A stretch of 64,000 nucleotides of DNA from Allodiplogaster sudhausi (GCA_945643635.1 CALZFC010000251.1:354001-418000), one strand, 5' to 3'; positions 12,707-26,310 are shown, numbered from the stretch's first letter. Made by a program: numbers and translations. The notes: generated by a model not told the origin, from the sequence alone.

Positions 12707-13592
12707 TTAGACTATGCTGTTTGGGGAGACGACAGACACTGTCGATACGCTGTCTATAATATAGCGGTTGCAGCAGGAGATGGACAACGCCACCTTTCTA
12801 ACGAGGCCAACTGCGAACATGCGATAACTGGTGGTTGTTATGATCATTGTCAATGACTGCGCTGCTGAGTGAAGCGAGAAGACGACCATGAAGATAGCGA
12901 ACTGTAAGATAAAAGTCAAAGGTATGTACATACTTTTTAAAGGAATCATGAAACCGTCATTATTCATCTTCAACGCTTGCATCGCAATCACAGTGAAGAC
13001 AGGGATGGTCACAAATACAGCCGGAACGCATGTCTGAAGGCGTTGTGAACTCTTTTATGTATTAAATATATTTGTAGACCTCTCTACTCTTCAATACTTT
13101 GTAATGGGCAGGCCCCCCTGAGCCCATTAATCTGTGGTGTAGTGTACCATTGTTGTTTAATTGCTGTTTGTAAGTTATGCCTAATGAGTTTTCTTTGTTC
13201 AGTATGTGTCACATAGGATTTTTCATGATTGCTTGTGCAGGGTTTTCTCTATTAGTGTTGGTTTCTTCCCCACCTACCTAGCGGTTGAGTTGATACCGCT
13301 GCTGTGGTTCCTAACAAAATGCCAGTGATATGCCTATCCCTCCCTCATATTCAGCGAAGGCTGACTACAACAACAACTTTACTACAACTTCAATCAAGAA
13401 AATCTGTGGCCATTTTGATCATCTTACTCAACAAATCACTTACCATAGCGATGAGACTGTAGAAAAGTCGCTTCTGCAAGGCAATTCTGCCAGCAGGCAT
13501 GTTGATGGAAGACGACGAAGAGGATGACCTAATGATGCGATGAATGTCCACGCTAATTGCAACGATCGTGGCAGTGAACAAGAGGACAGTGA
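12707..13592 (-). pseudogene. Srh-like receptor 3' half, right-arm copy
   Basis: Mirror twin of 2859-3749. Exon 6 is at 13444-13592, exon 7 at 12955-13033 and exon 8 at 12707-12901. It has the same exon 7/8 phase problem. Its 5' half may be the exon 1-5 block at 16889-17854 on the same strand. The intron phase matches (phase 1 on both sides), but about 3.3 kb containing the MULE-like gene and minisatellites lies between. Confidence 0.6.
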
Positions 13593-13890
13593 CTAATCCG
13601 ATAGCTAAATTGACGCATTCTATTCAGTTCTGTCTTGTAGATGTAGATTTCCTACTTCAGAAGATTATCATTTCAAACACTTCTGCACTATTCGGTTTGC
13701 CCATGTGAAAGCATACAATCCTGGGATGTCCAAAGCCGAGTTAGCGATACGAGGCAGGGCTGGGGTTTACCTTCAAGGTACTATGTGCACGGCTCGGGAT
13801 CGGCCCCACTTTGGACATCCCTGACACCATCTCTGGGCCCTATATAAGGTGACCTTAGTCGCATAATAAACACTTGTCATCTCGTGTCTC

Positions 13891-14061
13891 CTCGGGTGGA
13901 TTCTATTTGCGCGCAGACACTTGCGCACTGACACTTGCGCACACGGGACATTTGCGCACAAGGACAGTTGCGCACAAGGACAGTTGCGCACAAGGACAGT
14001 TGCGCAAAGAGACATTTGCGCACCGACATTTGCGCACATGGACACTTGCGCACGTAAGCGC
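13891..14061. repeat. GTGCGCAA minisatellite, right arm
   Basis: Inverted copy of the array at 2390-2560. Confidence 0.9.
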
Positions 14062-14574
14062 AGATTGTAAATTATATATTCACATAAGTAAATTTCAAAT
14101 GTAAATTATATACACACATACAATATGCAAACATACATTTTTAAAGTCCAATTTTTATAAATTTCATTCAATGCTGTTTACTGACTCATCGCCATTAGAT
14201 TACCATAGGACATCGAAATTGAAGGTTTTTGACTGCATATGTGCTTGAAATTCTATTTTTCTTTCGTTTTGCTGATTGATAACGTTAATGAATAGGATAA
14301 ATTTTTGTGGGTCGGAACATTGTATTTGTTTGCTTGATTTTCGTTCTCCACCGAATCAATGGAATAATGTGCTACGAAATGAATCTGTTTTAATGTGCAC
14401 TTTTACGATATTTAAATCCTTCTGGTTTAAATTTTTCTTCAGTGATTGCTGGAGGAAGCTTCATTGTTAGCGCAGTCAGGAAGGTGAAATGGTGGCGCCT
14501 GGACGGTCAGCTGTTCTGTGTATTTTTTCCTTTGATTATGTAGTTGGAATGCTTAAATGGTTGTGTTTTTCTTA

Positions 14575-16228
14575 GTGTGCCGAGCTCTACGTTGAGAAGT
14601 ACTAAAGGAAAGAAGATATGGCTCGACGCTAATCTGTTCTCCTACCGATTTGTACGTGTCAGAACCGACGGTTCAACCATTTTTCTTTAGACTTCTTGAT
14701 TGCTTTATGCCAATTCTCATATTTCTTCGTCGGGAAAATTTTTCCTTTGCGAAAAAAGTCTATTCAACAAGGATCCTATCCGTTCAGGTGCATTGTGAGA
14801 AACTGCTCAGCGATAGGTGTCATAGAAAATGACGCTGTTTCTCATGGTGGAAAGCCTCACAACCATCCCCCATCGGATTTTCCAGAGGAGGTTAATTTAA
14901 ATTACTTTTCAAGAAATTTCTCGAAAATCGCGATTTTTAAAGAACAGGTGCTCATTTTACTTTTATTTCAAATATTTTCATTTGCAGATCGGACGACTGT
15001 TCGTGCCGTCAGCCTTTTGTCTCCTTCAGGGGAAATCTGCTCGAGACTACGAGGACGTGTTCCGAACTCTTCTGACACTTGGAGTGCTTTGCCCGCCAGA
15101 CACCATCTCGTGTGGTGAGTGAGTTTGTTATACAATTTCGTTATTTTTCATCGAGATTATAGGAACTGATTTTATATTCATAATAAAAAAGAATTGTTTT
15201 TTTTAGATTTTGAAAAGGCCATATCTTCTGCTGCTTCAAAAGTGTACCCAGCCGTGGAGATTCGACTCTGCTTCTTCCACTTTACACAGAATGTGTGGAG
15301 ATGTGTTCAGGTTGTGATGTCGGTTTTGCATTAAATATGTTATCATTATTATTATTTTTCTACATTATTTTATTGAAAGTTATTGCTAATAAAGTTAGAA
15401 GTATTATAATAAAATCTTAAAATAATTTGTTTGGTTGGTAACCTTTTTAGAATTTTAATGCCCTTTTTTAGAGAGAGGGGCTTGTTCGGTCTTACAACTC
15501 AGTCGCTGGCAAGGACATCGTTCGTTCATGCTGTGCTCTCGCTTTCATGCCCAAGATGGATCTGAGGAATTACTACTCGGAGCTGTGCGGTTATGCAACT
15601 ACTCTCCCGGCATTTAAAGGTTACTTCATGAATTTCATTATTTTTTAGAAACAAATATTTTTAGCACTGCTTGACTACGTTGGACGCGTGTACGTAAGAA
15701 TGGTTAACGGAGCGCCAGTCACTGCGGACTATGACCCGGACGAGTGGAATGTCGAGCTGCGGATACTACAAAACGAGCCGCTGACAAACAGCCCGCAAGA
15801 ATCATGCAATGCTTCCTTCTGTGTCAGTACTTTTAAAAAAAATCTTTCCAAATTATTAAAATGATACAAAAGACAATGTTGTATATTCGCACACCAACAC
15901 TACTTTAAAAGGACATATAATTATCATTCCTTTTGCGCATATAATATAATTATATTTCGCAGCTAGCTATTTATTGTTTGGTTTACAGGATATTCCGGCA
16001 AAGGCAAGTATGAGGGGGTTGGCTGAAGGACTATTACGTCACGCTACAAAGTGGGATACGGAGTGCAAGTGCGCGGATTCCCAGAATCTTCGACTCGACC
16101 AGTACAAGCATGAAAACGCTACGATGATGCAGAAGAAGAGACGACGACGACTTGCTGTGAATAACGGACGTGGCTCCACTTCCCGTCTTCAACATCTGCT
16201 ATCATTGTCTCAGTTTGTCAAGCTCTAA
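14575..16228 (+). CDS. FLYWCH/MULE transposase-like gene, right-arm copy
   Basis: The family pairs an N-terminal FLYWCH zinc finger with a Mutator-type DDE transposase. Visible here are a FLYWCH start near 14595-14680 (STKGKKIWLDANLF) and the C2H2-like end near 14775-14890 (RCIVRNC, then HNHPP). Next come exons at 14988-15114, 15207-15310 (DFEKAISSAA, then LCFFHFTQNVWR, the second catalytic Asp and the C..H motif of MULE transposases), 15472-15619, 15665-about 15828 and 15989-16228 ending in TAA. The junction between the two FLYWCH halves near 14685-14770 does not splice cleanly by eye, so this part may be broken. No terminal inverted repeats were found next to the gene. Introns suggest a host-like gene rather than a fresh transposon. 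Confidence 0.65.
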
Positions 16229-16564
16229 ATTGGATCCTTAGTTTTTCGTGAGGATTTTGACAAACTGTGAATTTGATGATTTCGCCAAACTGTGAATTGG
16301 AAGATTAAATGGTAAACAATAGGATGATTTAGATAACTTGTGAATTGGATGCTTAGGGTTTTGTGAATTGGATGATTAGAAGATTATGATAAATTTTCTT
16401 TTTTTTAAATGATCCTTCAATGAAATAAAAAAAAATTGGTCCTGATATGTCTATAAAGAAAATGTAGCGGATCTAATGAACTAAAAGAAGTAAATCGCAT
16501 ACAGTACTCACAAAACGGTAGAAATTTGATTGACTAATATGTGGGACGAAAGTACATTGTGAAC

Positions 16565-16755
16565 AAATGCCTTTGCGCGCAAATGTCCATCTGCGCAAGT
16601 GTCCGTGTGCGCAAGTGTCCGTGTGCGCAAATGTACATGTGCACAAGTGTCACTGTGCGCAAATGTCCCTTGTGCGCAAGTGTTTTTGTGCGCAACTGTA
16701 TGTGCGCAAGTGTCCAAAATGTATGTGTGCGCAAGTGTCTGCGCGCAAATGTAGT
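16565..16755. repeat. GTGCGCAA minisatellite just outside the palindrome
   Basis: A third array of the same 14-16 bp unit, about 115 bp beyond the last base of the right arm. It ends with the same TGCGCGCAAAT then TCCACCCG border as the arm copies, so it is a paralogous element and not a chance match. Confidence 0.85.
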
Positions 16756-16888
16756 CCACCCGTCTCCTCATGTCTTCCCTCATTCCAGTGTTACCCTAGT
16801 AACTAGTTCATTACATCGAATACTGAAACTATAAAATGTCTCACGGAGTTTTGGACAAGATATTTTGCCATTTTCGGAAGTGCCTCGC

Positions 16889-17854
16889 CTATCAGCGAGT
16901 ATCCTGGCGCTTGATCCATGCAAACGAATTGAGCCGCTTCAGAGTAGCTTAGGTCTTGAAATCCCTTCAAGAAACTCAACAGTGAAAAGACATGAAAAGC
17001 AGCGAGAAGAATATAGATGTAGAGAGACAAGAACCCTAACAGTTTATTTTGTTTTGCTTACGGATTCTGACAACAGATCAGCAGAGAGTGGTGGGTGCAC
17101 GTGAAGACCTCCATACGCCAGGAAGACCGAGAAGACAACTGGAGGTGTTGCATGTGCAATCACTAGTGCTCCACGAGAGAGCTGCCACCGAGAACCCGGC
17201 AGTTGAAGATGCTCAACAGATCCAGGCTTCCATGTGGATTGTAAAATATCTCTCTGTATACTTTGTATTGATTTGCTCTTGGTTTACTGAAAGAATACAA
17301 GTAGCGTTAGATTTTAATTGCCGATTATAAGGAGAGTAAAATATCGCCTTGCTTCAATAGTTTGCATACTCACTTGGTGTCGGTAGATGAAGCAGTATAG
17401 TAGAATTGCGAGGCTAGCGAAAAGCGGAAAAAACGAGTATTCCTGAAGGAATACTACGAACGCATGCTGTTCTTTCACGAAAAGCGTCGTACTATTCCGC
17501 CGAATGGCACTGCCCAAGTGGCGTGGATGGAGACAACACTGTCGACATAAATGCAGAAAAGTGGCGGGAAGAATGTGAAGCGGGCGAAGATATCGAATGA
17601 AATGTCGTGGATAATTTGCGTGAGCTGACAATGAGAATAAATTGATTGAAAGAGCATCATTTGTACAGTTTAAAAAGCCTCTGAAAAATGTTGACCACAA
17701 TAGACGCAAGGAGAAATCGATAGGCGCCAACAATTCGCTCACTGTGCCTTAGAATGGCGACGGCGGGGAAGAGGTTGATAATGACGCTGCCGACGCAGAT
17801 GGCCGCGTGCACAGCACGCAGTAAATGCGGCAGAGAGCGCGGCAGCTCGCGCAT
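16889..17854 (-). pseudogene. Srh-like receptor exons 1-5
   Basis: Exons at 17696-17854, 17493-17624, 17374-17442, 17062-17211 and 16889-16964 have the expected lengths and phases. Motifs are AAICVGSVIINLFPAVAIL, RFTFFPPLFCIYVD, CFIYRHQ, GSRWQLSRGAL and QFVC. The exon 5 donor is GC instead of the GT seen in paralogues. Exons 6-8 do not follow; a minisatellite and the palindrome edge do. They may be the exons at 12707-13592 (13.6-12.7 kb), which would make one long gene. Summed exon lengths are one base out of frame unless the last short intron is retained. Confidence 0.65.
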
Positions 17855-18059
17855 CGTTACCTACTGTGGGGAATCAATGCGGTGCCTTTAGGTTCCAGTG
17901 ACCCACGATATGACTCCATCAATTCTTTTTTTGAAAATGGCGAGAACTTTTTAAACCTACCATGAGAATTTAAAGTGCGTGGGGGTAGAGGATTCAGGTC
18001 GCGTCATAACTCTACAGTGTTGTCACATCATTAGTCGATTTAGTTAAATAAATAAATAC

Positions 18060-18285
18060 ACTGCGACGACATCGACTGTGATTACGACAACGATCTGTAT
18101 GAGCTGTGAGTCGTAAAGATAATGTATGAAGAGAGGAGAATCAACCTCAGCGATACGCTCAAAAATTCACATGCCGCAACGAATGCGAGAAGACATCCAT
18201 AAGTGCCGATTTTGTGCCTTGGAAATGCAACGGTAGCGAGGACGTTGACATATGACATGTGCACCATTCGCAACGAGTGCAGCAC
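18060..18285 (-). pseudogene. Degenerate receptor exon 1/2 relic
   Basis: Weak similarity to exon 1 of the Srh-like genes (VLATVAFPRHKIGTYG) followed by traces of exon 2, with internal deletions. No further exons nearby belong to it. Confidence 0.45.
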
Positions 18286-18602
18286 ACTTACGCATATGCT
18301 CTTTTTAATCTTTATAGTAGTAAGATAAAAACAATTTACTCAGTTATACGTTGGAGTGCACGCTAAAGAAGACAATGAATTTCTTGTTTCGTCAATCTAA
18401 AAAATAAGGAAATGCCCAACAAACGTCAAAAGACAATCATTAGAAGATATTAGATACGTTGAAATACTGCAGCTGCCGGAATGCACGAATTTTCTATTAT
18501 TAAAATATGTGTACAAGAGAAAACGTATTATGATACAGACACACTTTCGAGTCTTACAGCGAATGTTGAAGAAAGCATCATGTATAGGATGTCATTTTTT
18601 TG

Positions 18603-20297
<1,695 letters not shown>

Positions 20298-20999
20298 TTT
20301 CTTCAATCTTTACATTAATTTTTATACATATGTATTTTTCAAGTTACATGGATATAATTAGCAATGTGGCAATTATATGCGTATATCTTCAACAAGTAAA
20401 ACAAAATGAAATTCATAGAGAATGGACACCACTTTCTTTTGGAGTCAAACGGCTCGGTGCTCAAATTGAAAGAAGAATATAAGAACAAGGAAGTTAATCA
20501 AACATGAAGTCACAACATTAATAATATGTAACAGAGCAAGTGAGTACACTTTCACCTGTTATTGGGAACGCAAAGTGTAGAATTTTGTGCATAGACTGAC
20601 TGATAATCGTTACGTATTCAACAAACATGTAATATACGCAATTTTGCATCGAGTAACCTTCAAAAAACTTGACAGTTTTGTATCTTAAGCTACGAAATTA
20701 ATAACATGTTTATGACATATATAAACTTTTCGAGAAGCAAAATAAGGTAAAGGCGAGCAGCGGATGCAGAGTGCTGCAGGCGTCGATGGAATCAAGCTAA
20801 TGCGGTCAATTTTAACTCCACGATGATAACGAAGGTTTAAAATAGATACAGCTGCTTGTTCGGAAACTACCGAGACGACGAGTATGTTTGTTCATGCCAT
20901 AAAAAACAATATTATCTATAACAGCCATTTTCGGTTTGTTTGTGCAGTACGCAGTACATTCAAGCTAATGGCAGTATTCTTTTTGTTAGACACCCTCCT

Positions 21000-22966
21000 A
21001 CTCCTTTGCTGGAAGTGTACGGGCTTCTAGAGTAGGCTGACTTTCAATTTTCGACGCAGCGGTATTCGATGTAACTGAAACATTTGAGCTTACAACGTTT
21101 GAAAAAACATTACCGAAGTGTATAGAGGACACGATGCAATGACATCGTGTCCTCTATACATTTCAATCACTGCGTCTACGACAAAATAATAACTCTGTGC
21201 AGCAGACGCAGCTATCTCATTCCGAATGAAAGCTGACGCATATACTACACTTCTCTTTCTCTTTGTGGCAGTACATAACCATATGACCCCCAAAAATGCG
21301 AAAACTATGTCGGCGAGTAGGCAGTTGCTGTGCGGGAAAAAAGTGTAGCGTGAGAAGAAGTCAAACATGATGTCGCGATCTCATTGCAATAACAGCAACT
21401 GTCAAGAAGCAGGCACAACCGACAAGGACACCTACAAATGTTCGCATAAGGACACAGACTTGTTTCTTCATCGCTTATTTGGTGATGTGGAGTGGAAAAC
21501 AAGAGAAAAGTGCCGAGTGCTAATTGTGTTGAAAAGATGACACAATGACACAAAAACGGAAAATCATTTAATGAAGTAATCTACGTTGTTGTGAATTTTA
21601 TGTAAAATAATCCGGTGTCTGGAAAATAAGATTTTGGATTCCGTTATCGACTAGAAGAGAGCTTTCGAATGCTATATAGATATATAGAAATATATAGTGC
21701 TATATATATATATAGGGAAGCCTAGACAATTCCTTTGCCTCTTTTTTTACCTCACCAAACTCACCCATTATCAAGTGGCCCTGCCCGTGATCCGCACAAA
21801 GAAACTGTGTGACTTCAAAGTCGTTGAGATCTTCAAATGCCTGCGAGTTTCCATATCTAACATCGATTTCAAATCTAGGTGAATATTACTGACATACTCA
21901 GAAGAGAGTTCAGCAGACATTGGGTGAAGGACGAGTGCACCAAGGATGATAAGTGCCGCAACTATACCATGGAGCGTACAATACGCAACGATTAGGGCCC
22001 CGTGTGATAGCCGCCATCGTGAACCGGGCAGTTGAAGACGCTTCATGTTACATATTATTTATATAATGACGACACATGTGGTCGCAATATAAACGTTATG
22101 TGGTCAGTATGTTCTTAATTTCTGATAAAAATTTTAAAACTCAACATTTAATCTAATTTAAAACAATATTGAATAATTTACTGTAACATTGTGAAAGTGG
22201 AAAAGCTAGGCTAACAGTTTGAAAATGGAACACGATGATAGCCGGAGAAAACAATATTTATTTTAAGAGATGGGAATATTTATATAAGGTGAGCATATGT
22301 GCATGTGGAATAGGGAATAGTGCTGAAAGGCAGTATATTGCACGATATATGACAGGGTACCTCATCAATACTTGATTTGGTAGAACTTTGCTGATTTTAA
22401 ATAAAACTGTGATTTAGGAAGCAAAACATAGGCTACCTTTCGTAACTCAGTTAGAATAAACAATGAAATTTACTTGGTGTCGATAAATGAAGCAGGATAT
22501 CAGCATTATGAGGCAAGTTGCAGCGAGAAAGAATGAGAAACCCTGAAATAAGTCGAATTCTATAAGTTTTGAAGGCTGATTTTTTTTCCGTAATGCTGTT
22601 GTGGGAAGCCAGCCAACCAGTCTTCCTGATGTTAGCTGATATACTGCCGGGAACTTAAATGGGCTATCGACATAGAAGCAATACAAAGGAGGGAAGAATG
22701 TAAAGCGGGCGAAGACATCGAGTGTGATGTCGCTGACGATTTGTATGAGCTGTCGATCAAAAAAGGATGTGAGAAAAGAGGAGGATCGGACTCAGCAATG
22801 AACTGACCACAATGGACGCAAGAAGAAATCGATAAGGGCCAATCTTCCTATCGCTGTGCCTTAGAATGGCAACGGCGGCGATGATGTTGAGGGCGACGCT
22901 GCCGACGCAGATTGCTGTGTGCAGCACTCGCAGTGAGTGCAGCAGGGAACGCGGGAACTCACGCAT
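21000..22966 (-). pseudogene. Chimeric Srh-like receptor
   Basis: Exons 1-5 look sound: 22808-22966, 22618-22749, 22474-22542, about 21894-22040 and 21765-21840. Motifs are VGSVALNIIAAVAILRHS, RFTFFPPLYCFYVD, CFIYRHQ and QFLC. Exon 6 starts normally at 21431 (VLVGCACFLTVAVIAM) but near 21380 runs into sequence like exon 2 of a different paralogue (DIMFDFFSRYTFFP). The frame closes at the join. A C-terminal-like tail at about 21010-21080 may be the rest of a last exon. The exon 4 donor used by the complete receptor is mutated, so an upstream GTCAGT is assumed. Confidence 0.7.
21119..21160. repeat. Perfect 18-bp hairpin
   Basis: TGTATAGAGGACACGATG at 21119-21136 is followed by CAATGA and by its exact reverse complement at 21143-21160. 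Confidence 0.95.
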
Positions 22967-23049
22967 GTTGTCTTGATCTTTATTCCAAGAATAAAAAGGA
23001 ATTTACTTCAGTTACGCACAGAAGTGCATACAAGCACATTAATGACGCG

Positions 23050-23420
23050 TTAATGACAAGAATTTTAACGAATTTCTAGACACCTTATCAAAGCTCGATG
23101 TGAGCATCTGCGACTGATTCTGAGCAAGTGAAGGAAGAGCGTACACCACATAGAAACAGCAGCGAGGTCTGCAATTGGCGAAAAAAGTTTTGGAAGAATT
23201 TTCGAGAAAACAAATGCATGATGTTTTCACAAAATAATTTTTTAAGAAAATAATTTTTTCAACATGTAATTTAAGCCGATTTTCCAAGAAAATTATGCAT
23301 TTTTGCAGAGGTTTTTCAAGCAGATTTAATACAATGTTCCCTTATTTTCGATGTTGAAAGAATACAGCGTGATAAGAGTAAAGATATTTTCGCACGACGA
23401 ACCTGTTGTGTCCATAAACA
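23050..23420 (-). pseudogene. Receptor exon 7/8 relic
   Basis: Sequence near 23310-23400 resembles exon 7 (FTLITLYSFNIEN). Sequence near 23060-23165 resembles exon 8, with a one-base deletion just after the AAVSM stretch that shifts the frame. No other exons are attached. Confidence 0.5.
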
Positions 23421-23739
23421 TGTAATTAGAAAATTAGCGGCTGGTAATTACTGGCAACCATTTACACATGTGCTGATAATTATATATATATATACTGTTG
23501 CTAATTTACATACAAAACGCTATCTAGAATAACTAGCAAACACTGTCAACGCAATCTGAATACAACTAGGAGAATATTACGTGCAAAAGTATACAACAAA
23601 TATGATGTTGTTGCGAATGAGGAAGATAAGAGCTTGGATCAATGGTTCTCATTCATTGATCGTCTTCTTGTGCCGTCAATACTCGAGGCAATATTAGCCT
23701 CCTGCTGGCTGCTTTGCACAGATGCTGAAGAAGGGCCGC

Positions 23740-24598
23740 CTGGTGTTGTCGGCCGCTGCAGACGGAGAGATCGGATGCGCTCGTGTGCGCCGTCAGCTCG
23801 CTTCTCTGCCTGCCACTCGTCGTCATCTACATACATTCTACTCCTCGATGACCATCAGATTATCTTATATGTATGTCCGTTTGTTCGTCGCATAACGAGG
23901 CCCATTCAATGGCCCTTCTCCTCTTCAGATGCTCCTGTTCTTCTTGATCACCACTCTGTGCACAGACAGCGCTATCCATGTTTCCTTAACACTTGTCCGT
24001 CCACTCTCTCATTGCTGTGAAGGAATGGAAGACGAGAAAAGTTGGATGAAAGTGTTGGAAAGACTTTGAAAGACTGATCTCATTGACATGTGTCATTTTC
24101 ATGACATCGTCATTCCGTCTCGACGTGCCACGGCAACATCATTGAAAACGTTCTCGTCGAATCTCTTGGGTGACGGCCCCGGACCGCATATAATTGGCCT
24201 GGTATTCCTCTTGCTTCTTGTGATGTTTCCTTGAAACCTTCTCTCAATTCCTCTCCTGCCGCTCGCTCAGTCTCCCATTGCACAGCTCTCTGACGCCTTC
24301 CGTGGCTCAGACGACTCCCCCTCCGGCAACCTCAACGGGCTCCGCAACGCCTTCTACCTGGCGAATGTTTTTCTCGCCGTCTCTGCTCTCTTCTTCGCCG
24401 TATCCGCCTGCACTTTCCATCGTGATCGAAAAATCTTCCACGATGAATGCGGTGAAGTTATTTAGCTGAATTGTTTATAGAATGACTCCTTACTGTCAAG
24501 GGAAAACGTGCGCAATCACCATGCAATCTTTTGAAGGCAAAGGCGACAAACTGGAGAACAGCGAAGAAGTGCAGTTGTCGGAGGACGCCGCGACATGA
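23740..24598 (+). CDS. Possible small multi-pass membrane protein
   Basis: I do not recognise the family. Several plus-strand pieces encode membrane-like helices flanked by splice signals: about 23745-23840 (ALVCAVSSLLCLPLVVIYI), about 23929-23990 (MLLFFLITTLCTDSAIHV), about 24170-24235 (IIGLVFLLLLVMF) and about 24289-24449 (AFYLANVFLAVSALFFAVSA, then DRKIFHDEC). A GT donor at 24450 joins a last exon at 24537-24598 with an acidic tail ending in TGA. The first exons and their junctions are not resolved. Four helices would fit a tetraspan protein. It lies on the opposite strand to the receptor genes, between two of them. Confidence 0.35.
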
Positions 24599-26264
24599 AG
24601 CCAAGTGTCAGATTCGTCCCCAGTCACGACGGCCAACTCAGCTTCCAGCGAGTGACGTCATCTCTCCCGAAATAAATGACTTCTATGCTTTTACATATTT
24701 TGCTCATGCTGCAGAGATCTTTTAACCGTCTGTCAGGACAAACAAAACATTAGCACATCATGGGACCCCCGTTTGAAGGAATGTATTGGTCAAATACAAA
24801 TTCTTTTATTTCTTACTCAACCCAAGGCAACAAATTAGTTGTGTGGTGTCATTTATTGCTTTATCAAGGTATAATATTGAAGCACTGTTACAATTCTAAA
24901 ACTTGACTACTTCCTTCTTTCGTTGGCTGCTGTCAGAAGTGTTTGGACTTTTCTTGAAGTTCTCACTGAAGGTGTTGAAGCATCGGCAGCATAACAATCT
25001 TCGCAGTAAGTTGGACACGAAGCTGCGGTATCTGTTCGAGGTCGCAATCATGGTTAGCGACTGTGCTGGAGAATGCAACGAGTAGCCAAATATGGCGGCA
25101 GCAGAGAGCACTTTAATTAGCACTTTAATTAATTTGATAGGCATATGTCTAAAATACACATTATTTCAGTGGAAACAAATTAATGTCACAAACAATCATT
25201 TTCGATTTGGAGCGCCAGTTGAACGATGAGCGTGAACATAGGAATTGTGAAAAAGATCGACGGGACACAGAGCTGAAGCAAGTGACTATTATTCTTCGAT
25301 CACTCATTTATGGTTAATTCGAGGCAATAGTAGTGTTTCACGTCTATTGCACTTCATTACTTAAATATTAAGGGGTTCTTACAGAAACTGACGCAAAATG
25401 AAGGCGCCAAATGAAGGCGTAAAAATAAATTGGTGCACACCGTTGCAATTAGACTGAAGAAGAGACGCTTCTGCGAGGCTCGCCTGGCTGCAGACATGTG
25501 CACGGCGGAAGATGCAGACGATATGATATGATGCATATGAATGGAGATTACTATGACGGACACTAACAGGGCGCTTATCCCGCTCACTATCAGGGCTGAA
25601 AAAATATTTAAAAAAGAATCGCAAGTTACTTACATTATATGTAGTCTCATGTTATATGTACATAGTATGTACTATGCATTTATTCAAACTGTTAAGTATT
25701 AATTATATCAAATGTTCCCGAAGAGCTCAAAAGAATAGCCGAATAGTGCCACGTACCCATTGCTGCCTGCCTGGCCGCTCGCGCCTCCGAGACAAACAAA
25801 TTGGCTAGCGTCGTAGACGTTGTGCCTCTTCGAAGTCCTGAAAATGTGTTCAGCATAAGAGGAAAACGTGAAATTCGTCATTTATGTACATATGTGTTGA
25901 ATTGAATTTCCCCTACGTTTCCCCGTTTTTTTGTTGTTGGTATAATAGGCGTTTCAGGTTGAAATATGTACATATACATAATATACGTTCAAATTGATAA
26001 TATCTATGTATGTGCATATATATGTTATGTAAATATGTTTGAACACTTTATAAATGACATGTCCAGAAAGCTACAAGTTCTTCTAATAGACTGTGAAAGT
26101 GCCCCTCTGACATATTCAGCCTGCAGCTGCTCGGACAGGGGATATGCGCCGAGAGTGCCGAGCAAAAGCCAGTCATGAGAGCAGGCGAAGACGCGTAAGC
26201 AGCCACGAGGCCGCCCCGTCTCAGGCGCCATCTTGAGCCGACCAATTGGAGATGCTGAAAGGGA

Positions 26265-26265
<1 letters not shown>

Positions 26266-26310
<45 letters not shown>

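Larger units (their letters stand above)
8954..16451. repeat. Right arm of giant palindrome
   Basis: This is the inverted copy of 1-8600. The innermost match pairs 8954-8973 with 8581-8600. The outermost visible match pairs 16444-16451 with 1-8. It is about 1.1 kb shorter than the left arm because of one deletion at about 10038. Sequence from 16452 onward is single copy in this window. Confidence 0.95.

Noticed and set aside
16508..16834. Cys/Ala/His-rich frames over the GTGCGCAA arrays
   Set aside because: Repeat translations on both strands, with no domain or splice context.
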